Notes: a model not told the origin generated them from the letters alone. 38,074 nucleotides of DNA from Armatimonadota bacterium (GCA_035527535.1 DATLAK010000034.1:1-38074); one strand, 5' to 3'. Positions 1 through 9,252 are shown, numbered from the stretch's first letter. Translations and numbers: made by a program.

Positions 1-1
1 G

Positions 2-3000
2 GAGTTGAAGGCGCGGCTGCGGGCCGAGGGGGATTCCCCCTCGCGACCGTCCCAGGCCGAGCTGCGCGCCCTGCTCGAGCTCTATTTCATTGATCACCCC
101 GACAACCGCCGCGCGTGGGAGGCGGTCATCGCCAGCATGGCGCGCGCCGAGGGCCCGGGGCGCGGTTTCCTCATCTCCGGCGCTTACGGCGCCGGCAAGT
201 CGCACATGCTGGCGGCCCTGAGCCTGTTAGCGGAGCACCCGGTGGCATGGGAGCATTTCCTGCGCGGACACCCCTGGCTGCGCCCCTTCGCCCGCGCCTT
301 CGGCCCTGCCCGCCGGCTGGTCGCCGTTGAGATTCCCCTCGACCACTACCGCGGCGGCGCCCACGCCCTGGAGTGGATCGTCTTCCGCCGCATCGAGGAC
401 GAGCTGCGCCGCCGCCTGGGGGACGACGCCCCCGCGCTGGTGGACGAGAGCGCCTACTTGGCGGCGTTCAACAAGCTCATCGTGCCGCAGCGCAGCGCCC
501 CCTTCAAGCGCTTCCTGGTGGAGCTGGCCGAGGACCGTGACTGGGAGCGCGTGGCAGCCGAAGATCGCCTGGCGGCCCTGCGCCTGGCGCAGCGGTTCAT
601 GCACCGCGAGGGCATCGAGTTCTCCCTCGCGCGGTCGCGCGGCGAAACGGCGGCGCGGGTGCGTGAGGTGATGACCGCAGCCGGGCTGACGGGCCTGGTG
701 CTGCTGCTTGACGAACTGAGCCTGTTCCTGGCTTCCAAGGACAAGCGCGGACTGGACGAGGACGCGGCGTTCCTGCAATTCCTGGGCCAACAGGCGCGCG
801 CGATGCCGTGGTGGGTGGTCGCGGCCACCCAGCGCGAGCTGGAGGACGTGGGCGACATTGACGCGCACAGCCTGCGCCAGATCCGCGACCGCTACCAAGC
901 CCACCATCTGTCGCTGGCGCAGTTGCGGGTGGTGATCGAGCGCAAGCTGGTGGAGAAGCCGGATGCTCGCGCCTTCGCCGCCGCGGTGGGCGCCGCGTGT
1001 GAAACCTGGGCCAACGGCGGCCGCCTGAGCTTCGCGCCGGAGGAGCTGGCGCGCACCTATCCCTTCAACCCCCTGGCGCTGGAGGCATTTCAGGGGGCGG
1101 CGGAATCGTTCCTGTCGCAGACGCGCAGCGTGGTGCAGGTGGTAAGCCAGGCGCACGCCTCGGGGCTGCTGGCGCAGGCGCCCCAGCGGCTAATCTCCGC
1201 CGATACGACCTTGGAACTGATCACGGAGCGCCTGGCGGGGCGGCCGGAGCTCGCGCGTTTCGAAGCCGCGCGGCGCTTCTACGCCGAGAACGCCCACCGC
1301 ATCTCGCCGGACGTCCCGGAGTTGGTGGCGGCGCTTTTCCAGGCGTTGGCGCTGGCGGCCCTAGGGAGCGCGCGGTGGACCGTGCGCGAGATGGCGGACG
1401 CGCTGGCGGGCTCGCCGGTGCGCGCAGACCGGGGCGCCGAGTTCTACGCCCGTGCCGAGGCGACCCTCAAAGCCATGCGGCGGCGCGGCGCCTACGTCGA
1501 GTGCGCGCATCAGCCGGGCGACTTGGGCGACCAGTACTACCTGGAGCTGACCAGCGACGCGGGCGAGGCGCTGCGGCGGCGCCTGTACGAGGTGATGCAG
1601 GCGCTCGGCGACCGCGACTCGCGCATCTTTGAGCACGCCGCGGCAACGTGCGGCGAGGGTGCATTTCCCCTCGCGCGGTTCTCCCACCCGGCGCAGCAGC
1701 AGTGCGAATGGATGAACACCGTGCGCCGGGTCACCGTCGAGCGCCGCGATCTGCGCCGCCTGCGGGTGGCGGAACTGTCGCGCCTGGCCGATACGCTGGC
1801 CGCGCCGGGCACGCCCGATTGCGGCTGGCTGGCGATCGGCGGCATGGCCGAGATCGAGGAGCAGCGAGAAGCGTGGGTCGAGGCCGCGCGGCAAGTCGCG
1901 GGCCGCTGGACGCGGGCGCTGGTGGCCTGGCTGCCGCGGGCGCTGCGTGAGGAGGAGTTGGAGGTGCTGCGCGAGCATGCGGCGCTGTGCATGATGACGG
2001 CCGACCCCACCACGCGCGGCGGCGAGCATGGGCGCGAGCTGGTTGCGCTGGCGACGCAGCGCCTCTCGGCCCAGGCCCTAGAGGCGGCGCGCATCGTCGC
2101 CGAGGCCTATGCGGAGGGCGAGCTGCTGCGGGCCGACGGCCACCGCAGCGACCTGACGCGGCTCAGCGGCGGCGACCAGTGGGAGGACCTCCTGGGTTCC
2201 ATTTTCGACTGGCCGCTGCGCGAGCTCTTCACCCGTTTTCGCGAGATCGCGCCGCGCAAGCGCCTGGCGGGCAAACAGCGCAGCACCTTCGTCATCGAGG
2301 GCTTCCTGCGCGCTGGGGCGGCGGCGCCGCCGCCGGATTCCGCGTTGGAGGAGGCCTTGGCGGCTTATGTCGAGCCGCTGGGGCTGGCCCGGCGCGAGGG
2401 TGAACATTGGCGGCTGGCAGTGGCAGCCAGCGCCGCCGCGCAGGCGGCGCTGGAGATGGTGCCGCCGCGAAGTGCGGCCGACGCCTTCGATGCTTCAGCC
2501 GTGGTGCGATTCGCCGACTGCGCCGCGCGTATCGAGAAGAGCGAGTGGGGCCTGACGCCGGAGATGGTGGAGCTGGTGATGGGCGCGCTCGTCCGGGCCG
2601 GACACGTGGTGGCGCTGGACGGCTTCCTCAAGCCGATCCCGTTTGCGCGCCTGGGCACCCCGCTGTCGGACCATGTCGCCTACCTCGCGCGGGCGGTGCC
2701 GCTTGCGCCCGACGACGAAGCGTCCGTGCTGGGGCTGGCGCGCGCCTTGTTCGGTGAGGCCCCGTCGGGGTTGGACTTCGAGGCGCAGAATGATCTGTGG
2801 GAGCGCCTGTGCCGCTGGGCCGAGGACCTGTCGGCACACGCCCCGGGGCTCGCACAGCGGATGACGACGCTCTATGAGGCGCTGGGCCAGGGTCCGGCGG
2901 AATGGGCGGAGTCGCGCCGCGCGCTGGCGGCGGCGGAGCAGCTAGCCGGGGCCGTAGCACCTGACGCCGATGCGCGCGACGGATTGATCGCCGCCGCGGA

Positions 3001-3868
3001 GGTAGGGGCAAGGCATGCCTTGCCCCTACGACATCACGCGCGACTGGTGGGTTTCCTCGGTGGCGATGCCGAGCTAGCGATCCTGATGTTTCGCTATCTC
3101 AACGATGGGCGGCTGCGCGTCCCTGACGAGGCGGCGGCGCGGGCGCGCGAGGAGCTGCTGGCGATGCTGGCGCGGGGGGAAGACCTGGTCGCCGAGTGCG
3201 CCGCTTTCCGTCGCCAGGCGGCGGCATTCGTCTCTGACTACGCGGCGTGCTACCGGCGCCATCACGCCAAGGTCTATGCGGTTGCCAGGTTCCGCCCCTA
3301 TGCCGATCTGCGCCGGAGCGCTGAGCTGCGCGCCCTCACCGCGCTGGCTCCCCTGGGGCTGTGCGCTGGCGATGTCGCGGCCATCGAGGCGAAACTGCGC
3401 GCGCAGATGGAACGCCACTGCGCCGGCGGGCGGCTTCAGCAGGCGCTGCGCCACCAGCCGGTGTGCCCCGATTGCGGATTGGCCCTGGGCGAGGATGTGG
3501 AGCTGGTTGCAACCAAGGACTTACTGGCTGGATGCCGGCAGACCATCGGTGCAATCCTCACCGAGCTGACACAGGCGAATGTGGCACCCCGGCTCGTCGG
3601 GGTGGATCGGGCGCAGGCCATCCAGTGCGCCCTCGACCTGCTGGCAGATGCGCCCGCCGAGGCGGTGCTTGCGGCCTTTACCCCGCCGGTCGTCGAGTGG
3701 CTGGCCGCGGCGCTGCGGCCACCCAGCGGGTCACGGCTGCGCCTGACGGAACTGCAGGCATTCCTTCGCGGCAAGCGCCTCACACGCCAACAGGCCCTGC
3801 GCGCCTTCGCCGATTGGCTGAGCGCGCACGGCGCAGCGGGGGACGAAGACCCCATCGAATTCGAATAG
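2..3868 (+). CDS. Large P-loop ATPase, PglY/BrxC-like (DUF6079-type), 5' partial
   Basis: The reading frame is open to the left edge, and the first possible start (TTG at 5) has no room for a ribosome site, so the true start probably lies outside the window. About 1287 codons are visible. Numbering from that TTG, residues 59-66 (GAYGAGKS) form a Walker A loop and residues 233-237 (LLLDE) a Walker B. They are followed by a long helical region and a CPDC knuckle at 1154-1157. Very large single P-loop ATPases with this layout are known as PglY/BrxC-type proteins of BREX and related phage-resistance systems. The convergent DNA methyltransferase just downstream fits a defence context. Residues 1000-1009 are encoded by a perfect 28-bp palindrome that is also found near argG, so this stretch is repeat-derived. 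The family assignment rests on motifs and size only, and the substrate is unknown. Confidence 0.75.
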   Translation, partial: ELKARLRAEGDSPSRPSQAELRALLELYFIDHPDNRRAWEAVIASMARAEGPGRGFLISGAYGAGKSHMLAALSLLAEHPVAWEHFLRGHPWLRPFARAFGPARRLVAVEIPLDHYRGGAHALEWIVFRRIEDELRRRLGDDAPALVDESAYLAAFNKLIVPQRSAPFKRFLVELAEDRDWERVAAEDRLAALRLAQRFMHREGIEFSLARSRGETAARVREVMTAAGLTGLVLLLDELSLFLASKDKRGLDEDAAFLQFLGQQARAMPWWVVAATQRELEDVGDIDAHSLRQIRDRYQAHHLSLAQLRVVIERKLVEKPDARAFAAAVGAACETWANGGRLSFAPEELARTYPFNPLALEAFQGAAESFLSQTRSVVQVVSQAHASGLLAQAPQRLISADTTLELITERLAGRPELARFEAARRFYAENAHRISPDVPELVAALFQALALAALGSARWTVREMADALAGSPVRADRGAEFYARAEATLKAMRRRGAYVECAHQPGDLGDQYYLELTSDAGEALRRRLYEVMQALGDRDSRIFEHAAATCGEGAFPLARFSHPAQQQCEWMNTVRRVTVERRDLRRLRVAELSRLADTLAAPGTPDCGWLAIGGMAEIEEQREAWVEAARQVAGRWTRALVAWLPRALREEELEVLREHAALCMMTADPTTRGGEHGRELVALATQRLSAQALEAARIVAEAYAEGELLRADGHRSDLTRLSGGDQWEDLLGSIFDWPLRELFTRFREIAPRKRLAGKQRSTFVIEGFLRAGAAAPPPDSALEEALAAYVEPLGLARREGEHWRLAVAASAAAQAALEMVPPRSAADAFDASAVVRFADCAARIEKSEWGLTPEMVELVMGALVRAGHVVALDGFLKPIPFARLGTPLSDHVAYLARAVPLAPDDEASVLGLARALFGEAPSGLDFEAQNDLWERLCRWAEDLSAHAPGLAQRMTTLYEALGQGPAEWAESRRALAAAEQLAGAVAPDADARDGLIAAAEVGARHALPLRHHARLVGFLGGDAELAILMFRYLNDGRLRVPDEAAARAREELLAMLARGEDLVAECAAFRRQAAAFVSDYAACYRRHHAKVYAVARFRPYADLRRSAELRALTALAPLGLCAGDVAAIEAKLRAQMERHCAGGRLQQALRHQPVCPDCGLALGEDVELVATKDLLAGCRQTIGAILTELTQANVAPRLVGVDRAQAIQCALDLLADAPAEAVLAAFTPPVVEWLAAALRPPSGSRLRLTELQAFLRGKRLTRQQALRAFADWLSAHGAAGDEDPIEFE
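3002..3029. repeat. Perfect 28-bp palindrome inside the ATPase gene
   Basis: The half-site GTAGGGGCAAGGCA is followed directly by its exact reverse complement. It is read in frame as VGARHALPLR. The inner 20 bases (GGGCAAGGCATGCCTTGCCC) recur upstream of argG at 33567-33586, so this is a dispersed element rather than a chance palindrome. Confidence 0.9.
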
Positions 3869-3912
3869 CCTTTTCGGGCTTGGGGAAAGGCGCAACGCCG
3901 AGCCGCAAGCAC

Positions 3913-3936
3913 GGTGGCGCAGCCGTCTCGGCTGCG
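3913..3936. repeat. TCT-loop hairpin repeat, copy 1
   Basis: GGTGG is followed by an 8-bp stem, CGCAGCCG/CGGCTGCG (3918-3936), with the loop TCT. It has the same layout and the same GGTGGCGCAG lead as the copy at 25654-25677, but the inner stem bases differ in a paired, compensatory way. It lies in the 247-bp gap between the large ATPase and the DNA methyltransferase. Confidence 0.8.
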
Positions 3937-3940
3937 ATGC

Positions 3941-3968
3941 GGTTGGCGGGCGAGACGCCCGCCCTACC
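3941..3968. repeat. TCT-loop hairpin repeat, copy 2 (inverted)
   Basis: The stem GGCGGGCG/CGCCCGCC (3945-3963) has loop AGA, which is TCT on the minus strand, and ends in CCTACC. Read on the minus strand it begins GGTAGG and closely matches the repeat at 25092-25115 at the end of the E1 beta gene. It lies 8 bases after copy 1. Confidence 0.8.
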
Positions 3969-4027
3969 ATTCCGCAGGCGGGGGCGCCCATGCTCCATTT
4001 CCTGGGCGCGACCTCCGTGAGAGCTTG

Positions 4028-4046
4028 CCCCGAGCTTGTCGAAGGG
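4028..4046. repeat. Short dispersed repeat CCCCGAGC..GAAGGG
   Basis: The sequence CCCCGAGCTTGTCGAAGGG is an imperfect palindrome of a widespread short-repeat type. A relative, CCCCGAGCGCAGCCGAGGGG, is found inside the Mod gene at 13430-13449. Confidence 0.6.
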
Positions 4047-4085
4047 TCGCGAGGATTCGCAGTATTGGAAACCGCGCGCCCATTC

Positions 4086-4115
4086 CCATCCGTGTTCATC
4101 AGTGTGTATCCGTGG
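4086..4115. repeat. ATCCGTG-type short repeat abutting the methyltransferase stop codon
   Basis: A 30-base tract holds two copies of ATCCGTG around TTCATCAGTGTGT. It ends at the base next to the minus-strand stop codon of the DNA methyltransferase (4116-4118). It looks like a member of a short interspersed repeat family, though no second copy was found in this window. Confidence 0.45.
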
Positions 4116-5000
4116 CTACTTCGGCGTTTTGCGGAGGATCAGGCAGTAATGGTGGTGGTAGTTGGGGACGAAGATCTTGGGGTAGCCCCAGATGCCCAGC
4201 GGCTTGGTGTTCTGGCACCACACCTTCTCGCCCTGGAAGGAGAACTTGCGGCTGATGCGCCGCGCCAGGTCCCACGCCAGCGGCTTGACTTCGCCCCCCG
4301 GCGCGCGCAGGTTCTGCACCACGACCACCAGGTACTTCCCCGCCGCCAGGCAGCGATGTACGCGGTCGAACACACCCCCCACCGCCTCGACGAACTCGTC
4401 GTAGTCGGTGATGTTGCCCAGGTCCGCCGCGGAATCCGAGTAATGCGTGTCGAGCCGCTGTTTGGCGCGCTGCTTGTGCTTTGACTCGACTCCCCCGCGG
4501 CTGGTGCGCAGCATGTTCCAGTAGGGCGGGGAGGTGATAACGAAGTCGAACTGCGGCAGCCTCCGTTTGAAGCTCAACCCACATGCCTGCAATTCATCGC
4601 GCGCCGCCGCCCAGAACTGCGGACTCGCCATCCCTGCCGCATCGCCCTCGATCACGGCCTGGTATGAGCGGTCGAGGCTGAGCTGTGCCAGCCGCCGGCG
4701 CGTGATCGTTGCGTAGCGCGGCGACAGCTCGATCCCCACGCCCTGGCGGCCCTGTTCCGAGCACGCCACCAGGGTCGCCCCCGAGCCGAGAAAAGGGTCG
4801 AGCACGAACTGGCGCTGCTTGGTGAAGAAGCGCAAGAACTCGGCGACCATCTCCTCGGGGAAGCGGGCGGGGTGAAGCTCGGTGGGTTTGTTGCGGTGGT
4901 AGCGCGGTGAATCGCACACGAACCACGTGCGCGTGAACTTGATCCACTCGGTGCCGGTCAGGTCGTTGAGGTCGTTCTCAGGGCGCGCCATCGGCATCAT
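4116..5000 (-). CDS. DNA methyltransferase of the TSPPYW (N4-cytosine/N6-adenine) type
   Basis: Transfers a methyl group from S-adenosylmethionine to a base in DNA. Counting from ATG 5000 (about 294 residues), the SAM-binding motif LDPFLGSGAT is at 67-76 and the catalytic TSPPYW at 156-161. TSPPYW is typical of N4-cytosine enzymes. Motif I preceding motif IV places it in a group with permuted motif order. HPARFP near residue 44 is the usual segment before motif I. The start is uncertain: ATG codons at 5000, 4997 and 4991 and a TTG at 5015 all lack a clear ribosome site. The gene lies 28 bp downstream of ftsK on the same strand and converges on the large ATPase. No cognate restriction gene is adjacent, so it is either an orphan enzyme or part of a defence system with the ATPase. 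Confidence 0.88.
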   Translation of the reverse strand: MMPMARPENDLNDLTGTEWIKFTRTWFVCDSPRYHRNKPTELHPARFPEEMVAEFLRFFTKQRQFVLDPFLGSGATLVACSEQGRQGVGIELSPRYATITRRRLAQLSLDRSYQAVIEGDAAGMASPQFWAAARDELQACGLSFKRRLPQFDFVITSPPYWNMLRTSRGGVESKHKQRAKQRLDTHYSDSAADLGNITDYDEFVEAVGGVFDRVHRCLAAGKYLVVVVQNLRAPGGEVKPLAWDLARRISRKFSFQGEKVWCQNTKPLGIWGYPKIFVPNYHHHYCLILRKTPK

Positions 5001-5028
5001 GCGACGCGGGCACAAACCGCTTTACCGA

Positions 5029-7365
5029 CTAGTCCGCGTCGAGAGTCTCCTCTTCCCCGTCGGCGCGGGGGGAGTCCTGCGCCGCTTCGTCCGGTCCCGC
5101 CTCCGCGGCGGGGTCGTCGTCGCCATCCTTGACCGCCACCCCGCCCCGGCTCAGCGGCACCGTATAGACCTCGCGCGGGCGGGAGCCGTCGGCAGGGCCG
5201 ACATACCCGCGATCCTCCATCATGTCCACCAGGCGCGCGGCGCGGGTGTAGCCGATGCGCAGCTTGCGCTGGAGCATGGAGGCGCTGGCGTACTTGGTCG
5301 AGAGCACGAAGTCGAGCGCCTTGTCGAACATCTCGTCGTCAATGCCGGCGCCGGCGCCGCTCTCCGACGGGGAGACGATGGCCTCGGCCAGGAACTGCGG
5401 CTTGCCCTGCTGCTTGAGGTACTGGACGAGGACGCCGATGTCGCGCTCGCTGAGGTAGGCGCCCTGGATGCGCATGGGCTTGGTGGCGTCCATGGGGTAA
5501 AACAGCATGTCGCCGCTGCCGACCAGACGCTCGGCGCCGTTGATGTCGAGAATGGTGCGCGAGTCCACCTGGGAGGCGACGGCAAAGGCGATGCGGGAGG
5601 AGATGTTGGCCTTGATGGTGCCGGTGATGACGTTGACCGATGGGCGTTGGGTGGCCACCACCAGGTGGATGCCGGTGGCGCGCGCGAGCTGCGCGATGCG
5701 GCAGATGGAGGACTCGAACTCGGTCGCCGCCTGCATCATCAGGTCCGCCAGCTCGTCAATCACGATCACCAGGTAGTACATTGGCTGCAAGCCCTCTTCG
5801 ACGGCGGCGAGCTCGTTGTGGCTGGCGATGTTGCGCACCCCCAGATCGCTGAAACGCTGGTAGCGGGCTTCCATCTCTCGGATCGCCCAACGCAGCAGCC
5901 CCGCCGCCTGCTTGGCGTCGTGGGCGACCGGGGCCACCAGGTGGGGGATGCCCGCGAACAGGCTCAGCTCCACCCGCTTGGGGTCCACCATCAGGAACTT
6001 CACCTCGTCGGGGGTGACGCGGAAGAGCAGGCTGACGATCATCGAGTTGAGGCACACGCTCTTGCCGGTGTTGGTGGCGCCGGCGATGAGCAAGTGCGGC
6101 ATGCGCTGCAGGTCGGCGACGCGGCAGTGGCCGGAGATGTCCTTGCCCAGGGCGAAGGCCAACGGCGACGGATGCTCCTTCATCTCCGGGGATTCCAGGA
6201 TCTCCTTGAGGTTGACGAACACGACCTCGGTGTTGGGCACCTCGATGCCGATGACGCCCTTGCCGGGCACCGGCGCCTCGACGCGGACGTCGAGGGCCGC
6301 CAGCCCCAGGGCGAGGTCGTCGGCGAGGTTGGTGATACGGCTCACCCGCACCCCCGGCGGCGGCTGGATCTCGTAGCGGGTGACGCGCGGCCCGCGCTCG
6401 ATCTCGACGACTTTGGCGTCAATGCCGAAGCTGCGCAGGGTGCTCTCCACCAGCTCGATGTTGTCGGAGGTGTCGTCGCGCGCGGGGCGGCTTTCCACTT
6501 GCGTCAGCAAGCTCGTCGGCGGGAGCTTGTACGGAGATGACGCGGCTGGCTCCGGCAGCCCCTGGTCGGCGAGCGTCAACTGCTGCGCGGGGGGGGAGAT
6601 CGCTTTCGGGGGCGCCGCGGCCGGCCGCGACTGCGCCGCGGGTGTGGGCTGTGGTCTGGGTCGCGGCGGGGCGATCGCGCGCGCTTCCTCCGAGGGCAAG
6701 CGCTTGAGCGCCCGCGGCAGGGCCGGTTCGGGCCGCGGCGTCGGCTGCTGCGGGCGGCGCCGGCGTTCGCGCAGGGAGCGCATCCCTGCCACCGCGGCGG
6801 TCGCAGCCGCAACGATGCCGCGCCCGGAAACGGAGGCCAGGGTCGCCAGCGGGGTGTCCACCAGCACCCCCAGGGCGGCGATGCCGGCCAGCACCAGCAC
6901 GATCGCGCCCAGCACCGGTCCTAGCGTCGGCCTCAGCGCCTCCGCCAGCAGCACCCCCACCAGGCCGCCCGGCTCGGCCGTCATCTCGCGCCCGAGCACT
7001 CCCTCGCCCGGCGCGGTCAACTGGTACAGGCCAAGCACGACCGCGAACAGGACGCTGAGGCTGATGGCGGTGGCGCGCATCGGAATGCGGTCGCGCTGCG
7101 CGACGAGCGCGGTTCCGGTCACCAGCAGGGCGATGGCCACCGCCAGCGCCCCGAGGTCGCCGACCAGATACCGCAGGATGTCCCGCAAGTTGCGCGCGAA
7201 GAAGCCGGCGTTGGGGAACGTGCTGAGGGCGACAATAAGCCCCAAGGCGAGCAGCCCGAGGCCGGTGACCTCATGGCGAATGCGGTAGCGGCGATGCTCC
7301 CCGCCCAAGGGGGCCGCCTTGGGCTGCGCGCGTGCGAGATGGGCGCGCGCGCTGCGACTCTTCAT
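5029..7365 (-). CDS. ftsK: DNA translocase FtsK/SpoIIIE
   Basis: A hexameric septal DNA pump that moves and resolves chromosome termini during division. ATG 7365 is preferred over upstream starts because AGGAG sits six bases before it, giving about 778 residues. The N-terminal third holds several hydrophobic membrane segments, followed by a proline/arginine-rich linker. The motor carries Walker A GATNTGKS (429-436) and Walker B around D537-E538. The C-terminal ~65 residues form the winged-helix gamma domain that reads KOPS-type sequences (KLRIGYTRAARLVDMME). Walker A differs from the usual GATGSGKS but keeps the GKS core. The DNA methyltransferase follows 28 bp downstream and may be cotranscribed. 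The gene diverges from pckA. Confidence 0.95.
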   Translation of the reverse strand: MKSRSARAHLARAQPKAAPLGGEHRRYRIRHEVTGLGLLALGLIVALSTFPNAGFFARNLRDILRYLVGDLGALAVAIALLVTGTALVAQRDRIPMRATAISLSVLFAVVLGLYQLTAPGEGVLGREMTAEPGGLVGVLLAEALRPTLGPVLGAIVLVLAGIAALGVLVDTPLATLASVSGRGIVAAATAAVAGMRSLRERRRRPQQPTPRPEPALPRALKRLPSEEARAIAPPRPRPQPTPAAQSRPAAAPPKAISPPAQQLTLADQGLPEPAASSPYKLPPTSLLTQVESRPARDDTSDNIELVESTLRSFGIDAKVVEIERGPRVTRYEIQPPPGVRVSRITNLADDLALGLAALDVRVEAPVPGKGVIGIEVPNTEVVFVNLKEILESPEMKEHPSPLAFALGKDISGHCRVADLQRMPHLLIAGATNTGKSVCLNSMIVSLLFRVTPDEVKFLMVDPKRVELSLFAGIPHLVAPVAHDAKQAAGLLRWAIREMEARYQRFSDLGVRNIASHNELAAVEEGLQPMYYLVIVIDELADLMMQAATEFESSICRIAQLARATGIHLVVATQRPSVNVITGTIKANISSRIAFAVASQVDSRTILDINGAERLVGSGDMLFYPMDATKPMRIQGAYLSERDIGVLVQYLKQQGKPQFLAEAIVSPSESGAGAGIDDEMFDKALDFVLSTKYASASMLQRKLRIGYTRAARLVDMMEDRGYVGPADGSRPREVYTVPLSRGGVAVKDGDDDPAAEAGPDEAAQDSPRADGEEETLDAD

Positions 7366-7500
7366 GGCCTGCTCCTGTGCTGCGATTATGGCTGCGAACG
7401 CTTCAGCGGTGAACGATTTCTCGAGGCCGGCAGACACGTGCATGATAGCAGATTCTCGCCCGCAGCGCAATCGCTTGACCCTTCGTGCCCGAAGACCGGC

Positions 7501-7530
7501 TTGCGCGCGCCGGGGGGCTTATGCTAGAAT
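7501..7530 (+). promoter_or_regulatory. Probable sigma-70 promoter of pckA with extended -10
   Basis: TTGCGC (7501-7506) and TAGAAT (7525-7530) are separated by 18 bases, and TGC directly before the -10 makes an extended -10 element. A transcript would start near 7537, leaving a leader of about 78 bases before the pckA ribosome site. This is a motif-based prediction. Confidence 0.45.
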
Positions 7531-7614
7531 CAGCGACACTGGGCTGACGACCAGCGGTGCACCGGGCGAACGGCTCCCCGCGGCGCTGACGGCATGCTCC
7601 GGAGGTGACGCCAC

Positions 7615-9252
7615 TTGGCACGAAAGAAGACCGCGCTGGATGTTACGCAACTGGCGGAGAAGCTGTACCACCAGCACAACGTCGAGCACCTGTCGGACGC
7701 CGCGGTCAAGGATCGGGCGTTGCCGTTCGGCCAGGTGACGGAGTTCGGGAATCTGAATTTCACCTCGAACGTGCGCAACCGCAGCGCGGGCCTGACGGTG
7801 TACCTGGGCAGCGACCGGGTGCTCCAGCGCAAGCTCAGCCCGCGCCAGAAGGAGATCCGCGACGCCGCCCCCGATGCGCTGCGCAAACTCCACCGCTACC
7901 TCGACCGCACCAAGCTCGTCTGCATCGAGCGCACGATGGGCAACAACGACACCTTCAGCCCCCACTGCACCATGTACGTCTCGGTGTACAGCAAGAGCGC
8001 GGTACAGATCGCCCACATGTGGGGGGAGACGCTGTTCGCCTACAAGCCCACCGCCCCCGGCCCGGACATGAGTTGGATCTGCGTGCCCGAGTGGCCCGAG
8101 CAGGATCGCCAGATCCTGGTCTTCCCCGAGGAGGGGGTGACCTATGTGCTGGGCTCGGACTACATGGGGGAGGCGAAGAAGGGCTTCCTGCGCATGGCGA
8201 TGTGGTATGCCAAGCAGGAGGGCATGCTGGGCGTGCACGCGGGGGCGAAGATGGTGCAGGCGCGCCAGCCCGATCACAAGCTGCACCGCTACAGCATGCT
8301 GCTGTTCGGGCTGTCGGCGACCGGCAAGACCACTCATTCCTGCCACGACCACGGACTGTCCCACGACGGCGAGACGATGGACGTGGTGCAGGACGACGTC
8401 TGCTTCCTGCGCGAGGACGGCAGCGCCCTCGGCACCGAGCGCGGCTTCTACCTCAAAACCGAGGGCCTCGACCCCCACGGCCAGCCGCTGCTCTACAACG
8501 CCGCCATCCAGCCCGACACCATCTTCGAGAACGTGATGGTGGACGGCGACGGCAACGTGGACTTCCAGGACGAGACCTTGACCAGCAACGGCCGCGGCGT
8601 GGTGCAAATGGCCAACCTCGCGCCCCACGCCAGCGACACCATCAACCTGCCGCCGGCGGAGGAGACCGACGGCATGCTGCTGTTCTTCATCACCCGTCGC
8701 AACACCGTGCTGCCGATGGTCGCGCGCCTGACCCCAGAGCAGACGGCCTTGGCCTACATCCTGGGCGAATCGGTGGAGAGCTCCGCTGGCGATCCGCGCC
8801 GCGCCGGCGAATCGGTGCGCGTGGTGGGCACCAATCCCTTCGTCGTCGGCGACGAGGCGGCGGAGGCCAACTGGATCCACGAGTTCCTGCGCCGCCACCC
8901 CAAGGTGCAGGGCTACCTCATCAACACCGGCGGTGTCGGCGAGATCCGCGAGAAACAGCCCGACGGCACCACCCGCATCAAGCGCGAGGTCATGCGCATC
9001 CAGATCCCGGAGAGCTCGGCGCTCTTCCGCTCCGCGGTGCGCGGTAGCGTGAAGTGGCGCCGGGAGTCCTACCTCGGCATGGAGGTGCCGGAGGAGATCG
9101 AGGGCGTGGACATCCGCAAGTTCGACCCCACCTCCTTCTACTCCCAAGCCGAGGTTGACAACTACGTCAATGATCTCAAGCGCGAGCGCCGCGAGTACCT
9201 CGAGCAGTTCCCGGGCCTGGCCCCGGCGATCATCCAGGCTGCCGAGAAATAG
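7615..9252 (+). CDS. pckA: Phosphoenolpyruvate carboxykinase (ATP), divergent subgroup
   Basis: Catalyses oxaloacetate + ATP = PEP + CO2 + ADP, the first committed step of gluconeogenesis, in the cytoplasm. The 545-residue length is normal for the family. The kinase-1a loop is GLSATGKTT (232-240), followed by an acidic metal-binding segment, DVVQDDV, in place of the common GDDEHGW version. This indicates a divergent branch of the ATP-dependent enzyme. The start is TTG at 7615, chosen because GGAGGT (7601-7606) stands eight bases upstream and no in-frame ATG fits. It diverges from ftsK, with a plausible extended -10 promoter in between, and dprA follows 36 bp downstream. Confidence 0.93.
   Translation: MARKKTALDVTQLAEKLYHQHNVEHLSDAAVKDRALPFGQVTEFGNLNFTSNVRNRSAGLTVYLGSDRVLQRKLSPRQKEIRDAAPDALRKLHRYLDRTKLVCIERTMGNNDTFSPHCTMYVSVYSKSAVQIAHMWGETLFAYKPTAPGPDMSWICVPEWPEQDRQILVFPEEGVTYVLGSDYMGEAKKGFLRMAMWYAKQEGMLGVHAGAKMVQARQPDHKLHRYSMLLFGLSATGKTTHSCHDHGLSHDGETMDVVQDDVCFLREDGSALGTERGFYLKTEGLDPHGQPLLYNAAIQPDTIFENVMVDGDGNVDFQDETLTSNGRGVVQMANLAPHASDTINLPPAEETDGMLLFFITRRNTVLPMVARLTPEQTALAYILGESVESSAGDPRRAGESVRVVGTNPFVVGDEAAEANWIHEFLRRHPKVQGYLINTGGVGEIREKQPDGTTRIKREVMRIQIPESSALFRSAVRGSVKWRRESYLGMEVPEEIEGVDIRKFDPTSFYSQAEVDNYVNDLKRERREYLEQFPGLAPAIIQAAEK

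Noticed and set aside
2-5000. Complete BREX system
   Set aside because: Only a PglY/BrxC-like ATPase and a small methyltransferase are seen. PglZ, PglX and BrxL/Lon are absent from the window.
4927-6540. 537-residue plus-strand frame across ftsK
   Set aside because: It lies antisense to the FtsK motor domain, is very rich in G, A, V and H, and shows no family signal.
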